The notes below the pieces were generated by a model that searched no databases, had not been told where the DNA came from, and worked only from the letters and a program-made list of their open reading frames with translations. A stretch of DNA of 8,342 nt from Rhodospirillaceae bacterium (lineage in GTDB: Bacteria; Pseudomonadota; Alphaproteobacteria; UBA9219): NCBI GenBank assembly GCA_003486725.1, contig DNGD01000058.1, positions 1 to 8,342 of the forward strand. The letters run 5' to 3'. This document shows positions 1 through 6,434 of this stretch, piece by piece. The position numbers and the translations under genes were made by a program. Each line of letters begins with the position of its first letter. Within the stretch, counting starts at the first letter, position 1.

Positions 1-1276
1 CGGCGGCGCGTTCGTTGTCCACCTGTGCGGCCAGCGCTTGCGCATCGCTCTCCAGCGCCTTCAAACTGTCCGCGACATTTTGAAAGGCCGATAGAACCGT
101 GGCGCGATACTGCGCGGCAGCCTGATCGAAGAGCGCTTCTTTCGCCCGCTTGTTATGAAGCAGTTCGCCGCCCTGGAAAATTGGTTGCAGGATGCCTGCG
201 CCCAATCCCCACAGCGCCGTGCCGGGCGAAAACAGATCGGCCAGACGGCTTGCCCCGACGCCATAGCTGGCGGTCAAAGGAAATTGTGGAAGCATGGCGG
301 CCATCGCGATACCGATTTCCGCGTTGGCAGCCTGCAAATTCGCGCGCGCAGCGCGGATATCGGGGCGCTGTTCGACCAGTTTCGACGGCAGTGAAAGCGG
401 CAATTCGGCGGGCAGTTTGAAGTTGGCCAAAGTAAAGCTTGTCGCCGCGCTTTCGCTGGGGAATTGCCCCAACAAGACAGACATCAGATGGCGGTTCGCG
501 GCCAGTTGTTGCTCCAGCGGCGGCAGAGCTGTTTTGCTGGCGGCAACGGTTTGCAGTTGCGACAGATAGGCGGGCTTGGCAATCGCGCCAACGTCCAGCT
601 GGGTCTTCATCATCTCCAGCTGCTTTTCTTGCGCCGCGATGATTTCTTTTGTCGCCTTGATCTGCTCGCGAAGCGAGGCTTCCTGAATGGCTGTCGTCGC
701 CACATTCGCGGTGAGGGTCAGATAGGCGGCTTCCAGCTCAAAGCGCTGCGCCTGCGCGACGGCACCTCTGGCTTCGCTTGTGCGGCGAGCCCCACCGAAA
801 ATATCAGGAGCATAGCTGACGGCGACAGACGTGTTGTACAGCGTGAAGGGAGAGTTGGAAGATGCCGTCTCGTTGCGATCCACCGAGGCGCTGCCGTTGA
901 TGGCGGGGAAGAAGGAGCCATAGCTGGCGGCAGCCGTTTCGTCGGCGGCGCGAAGCGCGGCGCGGGCGGCATCCAGTGATGCGTTGGAAACAACGGCCTT
1001 GGAGATAAGGTCATTCAGCGGGTTGGATTGATACAACGTCCACCACGCTGCCGGAACATCGCCCCCGGACAAAAAGCGCTGGATGCCGCCGAACTCGTCA
1101 TTGGCCTGAACCGTTTCCTTGGGCATCCCGTCGGGGCCATAAGACGCCACCGTGGGGGCTTCTGGTGTTTTGAAATCGGGGCCTGCCGCGCAGCCGCCTA
1201 AAACAGGAAGACAAAACCCCAGCAAAAGGGCGGCCGAAAGAATGCCGTTATATTTCAGTTTGTTGTAAATGGTCAT
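1..1276 (-). CDS. NodT/OprM-family efflux outer membrane lipoprotein (partial, 3' end outside window)
   Basis: Outer membrane channel component of a tripartite (RND-type) efflux system; the family forms a trimeric beta-barrel/alpha-helical tunnel that takes substrate from a periplasmic adaptor and inner membrane pump. Reading leftward from ATG at 1276, the frame stays open to the window edge, giving 425 codons. The N-terminus has a lysine-containing start, a hydrophobic stretch (about residues 11-27) and a lipobox LGGC with Cys29 as the likely lipidated residue. The family's AxWW motif follows (W78, W79), and the well-conserved QRPDIRAA segment lies at about residues 303-310, followed by AEIGIA. 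Family members are usually 460-500 residues, so roughly the last 50 are missing. No convincing Shine-Dalgarno precedes the ATG, but the signal peptide starts there. It is divergent from the AcrR-type repressor gene and is probably the first gene of its transcript, with adaptor and pump genes expected further left. Family call is firm; substrate is unknown. Confidence 0.93.
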   Translation of the reverse strand, partial: MTIYNKLKYNGILSAALLLGFCLPVLGGCAAGPDFKTPEAPTVASYGPDGMPKETVQANDEFGGIQRFLSGGDVPAAWWTLYQSNPLNDLISKAVVSNASLDAARAALRAADETAAASYGSFFPAINGSASVDRNETASSNSPFTLYNTSVAVSYAPDIFGGARRTSEARGAVAQAQRFELEAAYLTLTANVATTAIQEASLREQIKATKEIIAAQEKQLEMMKTQLDVGAIAKPAYLSQLQTVAASKTALPPLEQQLAANRHLMSVLLGQFPSESAATSFTLANFKLPAELPLSLPSKLVEQRPDIRAARANLQAANAEIGIAMAAMLPQFPLTASYGVGASRLADLFSPGTALWGLGAGILQPIFQGGELLHNKRAKEALFDQAAAQYRATVLSAFQNVADSLKALESDAQALAAQVDNERAA

Positions 1277-1406
1277 GGAAGGTGCTTTGCAAGTTAATCC
1301 AGAGAAGAGCGCGATTATGCCGCGTCCGTCTTTTGAGGGCAAGGTGAGTCTTAACATAATATTAACCAAGAAAATACCTCCGTTAAATCTGGCTCCTCAT
1401 CGAGCC

Positions 1407-1435
1407 TTGACAACCAATGGGCGATATTGTATACA
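1407..1435 (+). promoter_or_regulatory. Sigma70-like promoter reading towards the AcrR-type repressor
   Basis: TTGACA at 1407-1412, a 17-base spacer, then TATACA at 1430-1435 form a near-consensus promoter. Transcription would begin near 1442 and reach the repressor ATG after about 278 bases. The -10 lies inside the AcrR-like operator, so a bound repressor should block it (autoregulation, inferred). The long leader is unusual; a second, closer start using the TATAAT at 1628-1633 cannot be excluded. Confidence 0.7.
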
Positions 1436-1453
1436 TTCACGAACGTATGTCAA
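1426..1453 (-). promoter_or_regulatory. Sigma70-like promoter reading towards the efflux lipoprotein
   Basis: On the minus strand, TTGACA (1453-1448), a 16-base spacer and TACAAT (1431-1426) make a near-consensus promoter. The expected start is near 1419, leaving a leader of about 143 bases before the lipoprotein ATG at 1276. Its -10 overlaps the -10 of the opposing promoter and both lie under the same operator, so the two polymerase-binding sites are mutually exclusive or nearly so. Confidence 0.7.
1428..1451. promoter_or_regulatory. AcrR-like operator (imperfect palindrome)
   Basis: The core is ATACATTC-AC-GAACGTAT at 1431-1448, with 7 of 8 arm positions symmetric. Over 24 bases the site matches 19 positions of the E. 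coli acrAB operator bound by AcrR, in the form I remember it. It covers the -10 elements of both divergent promoters. The adjacent regulator has a recognition helix nearly identical to that of AcrR, which supports this assignment. Binding is inferred. Confidence 0.75.
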
Positions 1454-1547
1454 CACAAATCTTTCATTAATTATTAATTTTTTGGCTTTGATATGAATAC
1501 AGCGTTTCATGGATCGTGTGAGGGGTGCAATAATTCCGAGTGATTTT

Positions 1548-1580
1548 CTGTCACCGTTTTCTGTCATTCGTTGCCTGTCA
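1548..1580 (+). repeat. Three CTGTCA direct repeats
   Basis: CTGTCA occurs at 1548-1553, 1561-1566 and 1575-1580, with periods of 13 and 14 bases; the first two copies share the longer unit TTTTCTGTCA. The hexamer is the half-site of the PhoB box, but the usual PhoB period is 11 bases, so assignment to PhoB is doubtful. The repeats lie in the repressor's leader. They may be a binding site for another regulator or chance. Confidence 0.4.
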
Positions 1581-1719
1581 TAAATGCTTTTGATTTTTAT
1601 GCTGAAATAGCTTTAGGGCGTTAGTTTTATAATGATTCTAATAGACGGAAACGGCTGTGCAACCTATAACTGTATGCAGGTGAACGAGACGATTCGGATC
1701 AAGCTTTAAGGCAAGGAAA

Positions 1720-2376
1720 ATGGCAAGAAAAACAAAAGAAGAAGCGGAAAAAACCCGCCAAACAATCATGAAATCGGCCGTCGATGTTTTCCTTCAGAAG
1801 GGTGTCGGGCATTCATCGCTGCAGGAAATCGCCGAAAAAGCGGGCGTCACGCGCGGCGCCATTTACTGGCATTTCAAGGATAAAGTGGATTTGCTGCGGG
1901 TGCTGGCGGATGAAACGTTCCTGCCGCATGAAGAGCTTTTGGATCGTCTGGCCGCCGAAGAGTGGGAAGATCCGCTGAAGGCGCTCAAGGATTCCTGTCT
2001 GGGAACCTTGCTGGCAATGATGAACGACCCTCATCGTCGCAACGTCTTCACGATCCTGACCCAGCGCTGCGAATATGTCGATGAAATGCAGGTGATGACC
2101 GAGCGCAATTCGGATTGCCGTGACCGCGTGCGTGATCGTCTGGTTCGTGTGTTGCTGCAGGCCGAGCAAAAAGGCCAGCTGGGGCCGATGTGGATTCCGC
2201 AAACGGCAGCCGCCGCCCTTCACGGGCTTTTCTATGGGTTTGTCCATATGGAAATGGAGTATTTCAGGCCAGATCGCGGACGCGATGGGATCTACCGCGC
2301 CGCCATTGAGGCCGTGTTCAAATCTCTGCAGGCGGGTGCCTCGGATCAGCGCGTCGAACAAAAACGATCAGCGTAA
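1720..2376 (+). CDS. acrR: AcrR-type TetR-family efflux repressor
   Basis: TetR-family DNA-binding repressor of 218 residues, close in length to E. coli AcrR (215). It starts MARKTKEEAEKTRQ, much like AcrR. The helix-turn-helix spans about residues 33-52, with recognition helix VTRGAIYWHF, then KDK, which is nearly the same as in AcrR. The C-terminal helical domain holds the ligand pocket in this family and includes a CEYVDEM segment comparable to AcrR's CEFVGEM. Members bind hydrophobic drugs and then release operator DNA, derepressing efflux genes. The ATG is preceded by AAGGA very close (1713-1717) and TAAGG at a better distance (1707-1711). It is divergent from the NodT-family channel gene, with a matching operator between them, so it probably controls that gene and itself. 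TtgR/MexR-like local names are equally possible; symbol is by similarity. Confidence 0.92.
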   Translation: MARKTKEEAEKTRQTIMKSAVDVFLQKGVGHSSLQEIAEKAGVTRGAIYWHFKDKVDLLRVLADETFLPHEELLDRLAAEEWEDPLKALKDSCLGTLLAMMNDPHRRNVFTILTQRCEYVDEMQVMTERNSDCRDRVRDRLVRVLLQAEQKGQLGPMWIPQTAAAALHGLFYGFVHMEMEYFRPDRGRDGIYRAAIEAVFKSLQAGASDQRVEQKRSA

Positions 2377-2382
2377 GGCGGT

Positions 2383-2664
2383 TCAGCGGGGCGTGGGAGA
2401 AAAGGCGTGCGGAGCCTTAAAGCGGTGCGGCACGAAGGTGCTCACCGTTTCTGGATAATTTATGCGAACAAAATCCGCACGGGCTTTGCGTTGGAAGTTC
2501 GTGAGGTCAACGCCCGTTTCCCGATCCGTTTCCAGCTGGAGCGCTTCGAAAGCCGCTTCGGAGACAAAAGGAATAATCTCGCGGCGCGGTCCGTTGAGGG
2601 TTTCAATCGTTACGGCAAGTGCGGGAACTTGGTGAACGGTCATGTCTTTTTTAAACGAAAACAT
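2383..2664 (-). CDS. Small hypothetical protein, convergent with acrR
   Basis: I do not recognise this protein. The frame is open further upstream (to ATG 2937, 184 codons), but only the last 93 or so codons look coding. They give a soluble-looking, charged protein with no membrane segment, rich in the backbone's preferred codons (about 60% G or C at third positions by my count). Possible starts are ATG 2664 and ATG 2643; neither has a good ribosome binding site. I chose 2664, and 2643 would give 86 residues. The stop lies 6 bases from the acrR stop, so the two genes are tail to tail with no room for separate terminators. It might be a real small gene or a decayed remnant; moderate to low certainty. 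Confidence 0.45.
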   Translation of the reverse strand: MFSFKKDMTVHQVPALAVTIETLNGPRREIIPFVSEAAFEALQLETDRETGVDLTNFQRKARADFVRINYPETVSTFVPHRFKAPHAFSPTPR

Positions 2665-3085
2665 AATGGGAGATTTATGCCCACGGAAGGCGTGGTTGTT
2701 TCTTCTGAATTGATAAGGAAAAATCGTTTCACGAACCGTTAAAGCCGTGGCCGTAGAGGAATCAATAAAATTGCCTCCAACCATCTTTGCTGCCGGAAAG
2801 TAAGTGATCATAAGGGGCGGGGCTAATTCTTTGCTAACGGGAGTCATGTTGCGCGATCTATTTTTGTTATGGTTTTGCGGGGCTAGGTGCTGCCGGCTCG
2901 CCGAGAGCCATAGTCCATGAAAGTAATACCAAAGCAAGAAGAACAGCCTTCGATGACGGGTCTTTTACAAATCCGGCAATATAGGTTAAAAGACCGTCGT
3001 CAAGAAAGGCGGGCTTTCTGGTGATTCCCTCTTCCCCGCTTCTTTCCCCGTTTTGTCACGCTGCTTCCATAGGGTTTTTTTCCGC
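2665..3085. other. Non-coding stretch upstream of the PBP1a gene
   Basis: About 420 bases with no convincing gene. It contains a small GGCTC/GAGCC hairpin (2895-2909), the long stem-loop at 2952-3001, and a pyrimidine-rich tract (about 3025-3055) just before the PBP gene. A possible promoter, TTTACA (2964-2969), 17 bases, TAAAAG (2987-2992), overlaps the stem-loop; its -10 is poor. The upstream part of the frame ending at 2383 crosses this area but reads like non-coding sequence. Confidence 0.5.
2952..3001. other. Long stem-loop upstream of PBP1a
   Basis: GGTCTTTTA at 2959-2967 pairs perfectly with TAAAAGACC at 2987-2995. Beyond one bulged G the stem continues six more pairs (2952-2957 with 2996-3001, one of them G-T). 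The loop is 19 bases. No T-run follows on either strand, so it is not a typical intrinsic terminator. It sits 84 bases before the preferred PBP start and could act in its leader or as a protein-binding dyad. Confidence 0.5.
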
Positions 3086-5638
3086 ATGCGCGTTCTGGCC
3101 TCGCTGTTTTCGTTTTTGTTTCTGGTTGGAATATCGGGCGTGATTGCGCTCTTTCTACTGTTCCAGCATTACAGCCATGATCTGCCGGATTATAGCTATC
3201 TGAAAGATTATCAGCCGCCGATTTTGACGCGTCTTTACGCGGATGACGGACGCATGATGGCGACGATCGCCGCCGAGCAACGCGTTTTTGTGCCGATCAA
3301 GGTAATTCCACCGCTGGTGACGGGCGCGTTTTTGTCTGCCGAGGATCAGAAGTTTTACGAACATGCCGGCGTTGACGTCACGGGCATTGTGCGTGCGGCC
3401 ATCACCAATTTGCAGAATGTAGGGCGCGATCGCAGGCCGATGGGGGCGTCCACCATCACGCAGCAGGTCGCGAAAAACATGCTGCTGACGAACGAGGTTT
3501 CTATCGCGCGCAAAGTGCGCGAGATGATTTTGGCGCAGCGTCTTGAAACGTCATTGTCCAAGGATCGCATCCTTGAAATCTATTTGAACGAGATTTTTTT
3601 AGGGCAGCGTTCCTATGGCGTGGCCTCCGCCGCGCTCAACTATTTCAACAAATCGCTCGATGAATTATCCGTGGCCGAGGCCGCCTATCTGGCGGCGCTG
3701 CCCAAAGCACCCAACAACTATCATCCTGTGAAGGATCATGAAGCCGCCGTGGCGCGGCGTAATTGGGTGATCGAGCGCATGGCGGCGGATGGTCGCATTT
3801 CCCGCGACGAAGCTGACATGGCCAGAAAAGAACCGCTGCAAACGCGCTCGCGCGACGAGGCGGAAATCGTCAACGGTGGCGACTATTTCACCGAAGAAGT
3901 GCGCCGCCAGCTGGTCGACCAGTTCGGCGAAAAGATGGTGCTGGAAGGTGGCTTGGCGGTGAAGGCCAGCCTCGATCCGCGTTTGCAGAATGTGGCGACG
4001 AAGGCGCTTCGCGCGGGGCTGATCGATTATGATCGCCGCAACCGTGGCTGGCGCGGCGCGGTGGCGCGCATGGCCTCCCTGAAAAACTGGCATGAGCAAT
4101 TGAAGAAAATTGCGGTTCCTGCTGGCGGCGAAGCATGGAAAATGGCCGTGGTGATTTCCCTTTCCGCGAAAGAGGCCGAACTGGCCGTGATTGATGGCAC
4201 GCGCGGGCATCTGCCATGGGCGGAGATGAGCTGGGCGCGGCGCGAGCTGGCCGATGACAAGTTTGGCCCTGCGATCAAAAAGCCCGCTGATGTGTTGTCG
4301 GTTGGCGATGTTATTCTGGTGGAAGATGTGGCGGCTGGCGCGGATGGCAAGGCCTATCCGGTCGGTTCCTACACGCTGCGCCAAGTGCCGGTGGTGCAGG
4401 GCGCGATCGTCGCGATGGACCCACATACGGGGCGCGTGTTCGCGATGACGGGTGGCTTTAGCGCAAAAATCAGCCAGTATAACCGCGTGACGCAGGCGCT
4501 GCGACAACCGGGATCGGCCTTCAAACCGTTCGTCTACATGGCGGCGCTGGATAAGGGCTTCACACCGTCCTCGCTGGTGTTGGATGCGCCGTTTGAATAT
4601 GTGCAGGGGCCGAATATGCCGCTCTGGAGACCGGAAAATTACTCCAATACCTTTTACGGTTCGACACCGCTGCGCGTGGGGATCGAAAAATCGCGCAACG
4701 TGATGACGGTTCGCCTCGCCAACGCCATCGGCATGGAAGCGGTGGTCGAGGCGTCGAAAAAGTTCGGCATCGCCGACGATATGCCCAACCTGTTGTCGTT
4801 CTCGCTGGGCGCGAAGGAAACCACGCCCATACGCTTGGCGGCGGCGTATGGCATGATTGTGAATGGCGGCAAGAAAATCACCCCGACCATTATCGACCGT
4901 GTGCAGGATCGCGACGGCAAGACATTATGGCGCGCCGATGCGCGGCCTTGCAAAGACTGCCTTGAAAATTACTGGAGCGATGGAAAGGCCGTGCCGGAAA
5001 TCCCCGATGTGCGTCCACAAATTCAGGATCCGCGCACCGCGTACCAAATGACCTCGATGCTGGAAGGCGTCGTCCTGCGTGGCACGGGTGCGAAACTGAA
5101 AGCGCTAGGTTTTCCGGTGGCAGGCAAAACAGGAACGACGAACGAAAGCCGCGATGCGTGGTTCGTGGGCTTTACGCCTGATCTGGTTTGTGCGGTCTAT
5201 GTCGGTTTTGATGATCCGAAATCACTGGGCAGCCATGAAACGGGCGCGAGCGTTGCGATCCCCGTGTTCCAGAACTTTATGGCCGCCGCGATGAAGGACA
5301 AAATGGCCATTCCGTTCCGTATGCCGACCGGCCTGCGCATGGTGCGCGTCGATCCCGCGAATGGCGGCCTGACCTCTCCCACGAATCCCGCCGGTATTTG
5401 GGAAGCGTTTGTTCCAGACACCGAGCCACAAGAAGGCGAACAACGTCCCATTCTGGATGGCACCGTAACGGGGGAGTTTGCGAACGGTGTGAACCCGACT
5501 GTCGAGGAAACGCAAGACGACGCGGCTGACGGCAGCGTTTCTGATCCTCCCGATGGCGCGGCGCAAGACGGCACAGGCTACGTTCCCGCTGCGCCCACAG
5601 GCGTCCCGTCCACCGAGGGTACGGGGGGGCTGTATTAG
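3086..5638 (+). CDS. mrcA: Penicillin-binding protein 1a (bifunctional class A PBP)
   Basis: Inner-membrane-anchored peptidoglycan synthase that polymerises glycan strands from lipid II and cross-links the peptides in the periplasm. From ATG 3086 it has 850 residues. A membrane segment lies at about 5-27. The GT51 glycosyltransferase domain carries EDQKFYEHAGVD (catalytic Glu86), GASTITQQVAKN (about 120-131), RKVREMILAQRLE (about 142-154) and the ILEIYLNEIFLG region (about 162-173). An OB-like linker region is at about 290-430. The transpeptidase has SAFK (Ser477 nucleophile), SRN (about 536-538) and KTGT (about 681-684). All motifs are intact. The tail is acidic and rich in Pro/Gly. The frame can extend to TTG 3053 (861 residues), but there is no ribosome site there; AGGG at 3071-3074 weakly supports ATG 3086. 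The usual downstream partner prfB is displaced by two orphan genes. ponA is an equally used symbol. Confidence 0.96.
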   Translation: MRVLASLFSFLFLVGISGVIALFLLFQHYSHDLPDYSYLKDYQPPILTRLYADDGRMMATIAAEQRVFVPIKVIPPLVTGAFLSAEDQKFYEHAGVDVTGIVRAAITNLQNVGRDRRPMGASTITQQVAKNMLLTNEVSIARKVREMILAQRLETSLSKDRILEIYLNEIFLGQRSYGVASAALNYFNKSLDELSVAEAAYLAALPKAPNNYHPVKDHEAAVARRNWVIERMAADGRISRDEADMARKEPLQTRSRDEAEIVNGGDYFTEEVRRQLVDQFGEKMVLEGGLAVKASLDPRLQNVATKALRAGLIDYDRRNRGWRGAVARMASLKNWHEQLKKIAVPAGGEAWKMAVVISLSAKEAELAVIDGTRGHLPWAEMSWARRELADDKFGPAIKKPADVLSVGDVILVEDVAAGADGKAYPVGSYTLRQVPVVQGAIVAMDPHTGRVFAMTGGFSAKISQYNRVTQALRQPGSAFKPFVYMAALDKGFTPSSLVLDAPFEYVQGPNMPLWRPENYSNTFYGSTPLRVGIEKSRNVMTVRLANAIGMEAVVEASKKFGIADDMPNLLSFSLGAKETTPIRLAAAYGMIVNGGKKITPTIIDRVQDRDGKTLWRADARPCKDCLENYWSDGKAVPEIPDVRPQIQDPRTAYQMTSMLEGVVLRGTGAKLKALGFPVAGKTGTTNESRDAWFVGFTPDLVCAVYVGFDDPKSLGSHETGASVAIPVFQNFMAAAMKDKMAIPFRMPTGLRMVRVDPANGGLTSPTNPAGIWEAFVPDTEPQEGEQRPILDGTVTGEFANGVNPTVEETQDDAADGSVSDPPDGAAQDGTGYVPAAPTGVPSTEGTGGLY
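5606..5638 (+). repeat. PBP1a 3' end, copy 1 of a duplicated tail
   Basis: These are the last codons of the PBP gene, reading PSTEGTGGLY and TAG. The same peptide, PSTEGTGG, is encoded again at 6326-6349. In those eight codons the copies differ at four third positions only, all synonymous (CCG/CCT, GAG/GAA, GGT/GGC, ACG/ACA). Similar sequence also follows each copy: TTGGGCGC begins 30 bases after the stop here and 3 bases after the stop in copy 2. Confidence 0.75.
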
Positions 5639-5671
5639 AAAAACCACACATTAACTATAAAAAGTGCTTGG

Positions 5672-5700
5672 GCGCATGCCTCAATCGCTTTATTGTGCGC
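5672..5700 (+). terminator. Imperfect stem-loop after PBP1a, possible weak terminator
   Basis: GCGCA (5672-5676) pairs with TGCGC (5696-5700), and CAAT (5682-5685) pairs with ATTG (5692-5695), leaving a 5-base bulge on the left arm and a 6-base loop. The following sequence TGCTTATTT is only moderately T-rich, so termination would be weak. It lies between the PBP stop and the start of the first orphan gene, so some read-through is likely. Confidence 0.35.
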
Positions 5701-5732
5701 TGCTTATTTCAAACGATAACAGCGAGGATATA

Positions 5733-6317
5733 ATGATCACCTTATTAAAAGAAAAAACATTTAGCGCGCTTGGATTTGGCAAAGCTGCAGCCGAGGTAAC
5801 CTTTTGCGTTGATCGTCACGCTTCCATGGAGCAATTATTCAAGGAGGTTCCACGCGAGGGTTTCTTTTATATCGATCATACCGAGATTGAGCGAGGGAAT
5901 GAAGGCAACAGACGAGAGCTCTGCGTCTTTCATGATGGCAAGGTAGTATTCTCCGAGGAGTCCGATCCTAAGGGGCTCGATTATGTGCTTCCCGCGCATA
6001 TCAGAACCCCGACATTCTCGAAACCGGATACAAAGAAATATATCATCCCGACTCACCGGTATTGCTTAGATGATGGAGAAGGTGTGTTTGAATTGATACG
6101 CACTGACGAAGAGGGTGTGGATGAAGTGTTTTTTGAACTGCGCAGCAAGCTGCCGACCAGCGTAGGCTTGGAGGATCTGTTCAATAAGGCTGAGGAGCAT
6201 AGTGAGCGAGTAAAGACCATCCCTGGCATAACCACTTCGCGTCCCAAGGGGTTTTTAAACAATCTTCTCCACGCCGGTTGCGTGAAAATCACAAAGGTCA
6301 TTTCCCCGAGCCTCTAA
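5733..6317 (+). CDS. Orphan hypothetical protein (194 aa) between PBP1a and the displaced PBP tail
   Basis: I do not recognise this protein. ATG 5733 is preceded by GAGGA at 5724-5728, a good ribosome site with a short spacing, so I prefer it to the in-frame ATG 5664, which would add 23 residues from the PBP downstream region. The product looks cytosolic and acidic, with no signal peptide or membrane segment. Visible features are a KEKTFSALGFGKAAAEV start, a charged middle with alternating short beta-like stretches (FFYIDH, LCVFHDGKVVFSEE, VFELIR, EVFFELR) and a basic C-terminal end. The four cysteines (25, 64, 111, 183) are scattered and form no metal-site pattern. Base composition is clearly more AT-rich than the PBP gene. 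It is flanked by two copies of the PBP 3' end, so it was probably acquired. Its function cannot be inferred. Confidence 0.7.
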   Translation: MITLLKEKTFSALGFGKAAAEVTFCVDRHASMEQLFKEVPREGFFYIDHTEIERGNEGNRRELCVFHDGKVVFSEESDPKGLDYVLPAHIRTPTFSKPDTKKYIIPTHRYCLDDGEGVFELIRTDEEGVDEVFFELRSKLPTSVGLEDLFNKAEEHSERVKTIPGITTSRPKGFLNNLLHAGCVKITKVISPSL

Positions 6318-6325
6318 TACCCAGC

Positions 6326-6355
6326 CCTTCCACCGAAGGCACAGGGGGGGTGTAA
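6326..6355 (+). pseudogene. Displaced remnant of the PBP1a 3' end (copy 2)
   Basis: Reading CCT TCC ACC GAA GGC ACA GGG GGG GTG TAA gives PSTEGTGGV and a stop, matching the PBP1a C-terminus PSTEGTGGLY. The two copies differ only at synonymous third positions over eight codons. There is no start codon or gene body in front: the orphan gene stops at 6317, eight bases upstream. It is followed at once by sequence also similar to that after copy 1 and by a hairpin. I infer it is the end of an older or related PBP gene left behind by insertion or recombination. Confidence 0.65.
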
Positions 6356-6364
6356 GGTTGGGCG

Positions 6365-6399
6365 CGTTCCTTAACGCCTCATAAGGGACGGGTGTTTTA
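6365..6399 (+). terminator. Hairpin after the displaced PBP tail, weak intrinsic terminator
   Basis: CGTTCCTTA (6365-6373) pairs with TAAGGGACG (6382-6390) through nine pairs, one G-T, around an 8-base loop. GGTGTTTT follows (6391-6398), a modest T-run. Its place ten bases after the stop of the PBP tail remnant suggests it was the terminator of the original PBP gene; today it would end the transcript of the orphan gene. Confidence 0.5.
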
Positions 6400-6434
6400 T
6401 GCTGTTCAAAAACCCCGCAATTTTGCTGGGCTTA

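Larger units (their letters stand above)
1277..1719. other. Divergent regulatory intergenic region
   Basis: This 443-base AT-rich region separates the divergent efflux lipoprotein and repressor genes. It holds two opposing sigma70-like promoters with overlapping -10 elements, an AcrR-like operator over them, three CTGTCA direct repeats, and an isolated TATAAT at 1628-1633 without a recognisable -35. I see no credible coding sequence: the only short open frame in it starts without a ribosome binding site and has no coding character. The leaders would be about 143 nt for the efflux gene and about 278 nt for the repressor if the strong promoters are the ones used. Confidence 0.8.

Noticed and set aside
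718..1014. Minus-strand ORF of 98 codons and the plus-strand ORFs between 25 and 979
   Set aside because: They overlap the efflux lipoprotein in other frames and have no recognisable motifs; the lipoprotein frame carries clear family motifs throughout.
1548..1580. A true PhoB box
   Set aside because: Half-sites match but the 13-14 base period does not fit the 11-base PhoB spacing; reported only as a repeat.
1813..2361. 182-codon minus-strand ORF inside acrR
   Set aside because: Shadow of the repressor gene; its translation is rich in His/Gln/Arg with no family signature.
2402..2418. AAGGC/GCCTT hairpin with TTTTC following on the minus strand
   Set aside because: Only five pairs, and it lies inside the end of the small minus-strand ORF, so it is too weak to call a terminator.
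2407..2742. 111-codon plus-strand ORF after acrR
   Set aside because: Overlaps the minus-strand small ORF, which has the better codon pattern, and no ribosome site was seen for it.
3665..4507. 280-codon minus-strand ORF inside the PBP gene
   Set aside because: Long only because GC-rich antisense frames lack stops; the PBP frame contains all catalytic motifs.
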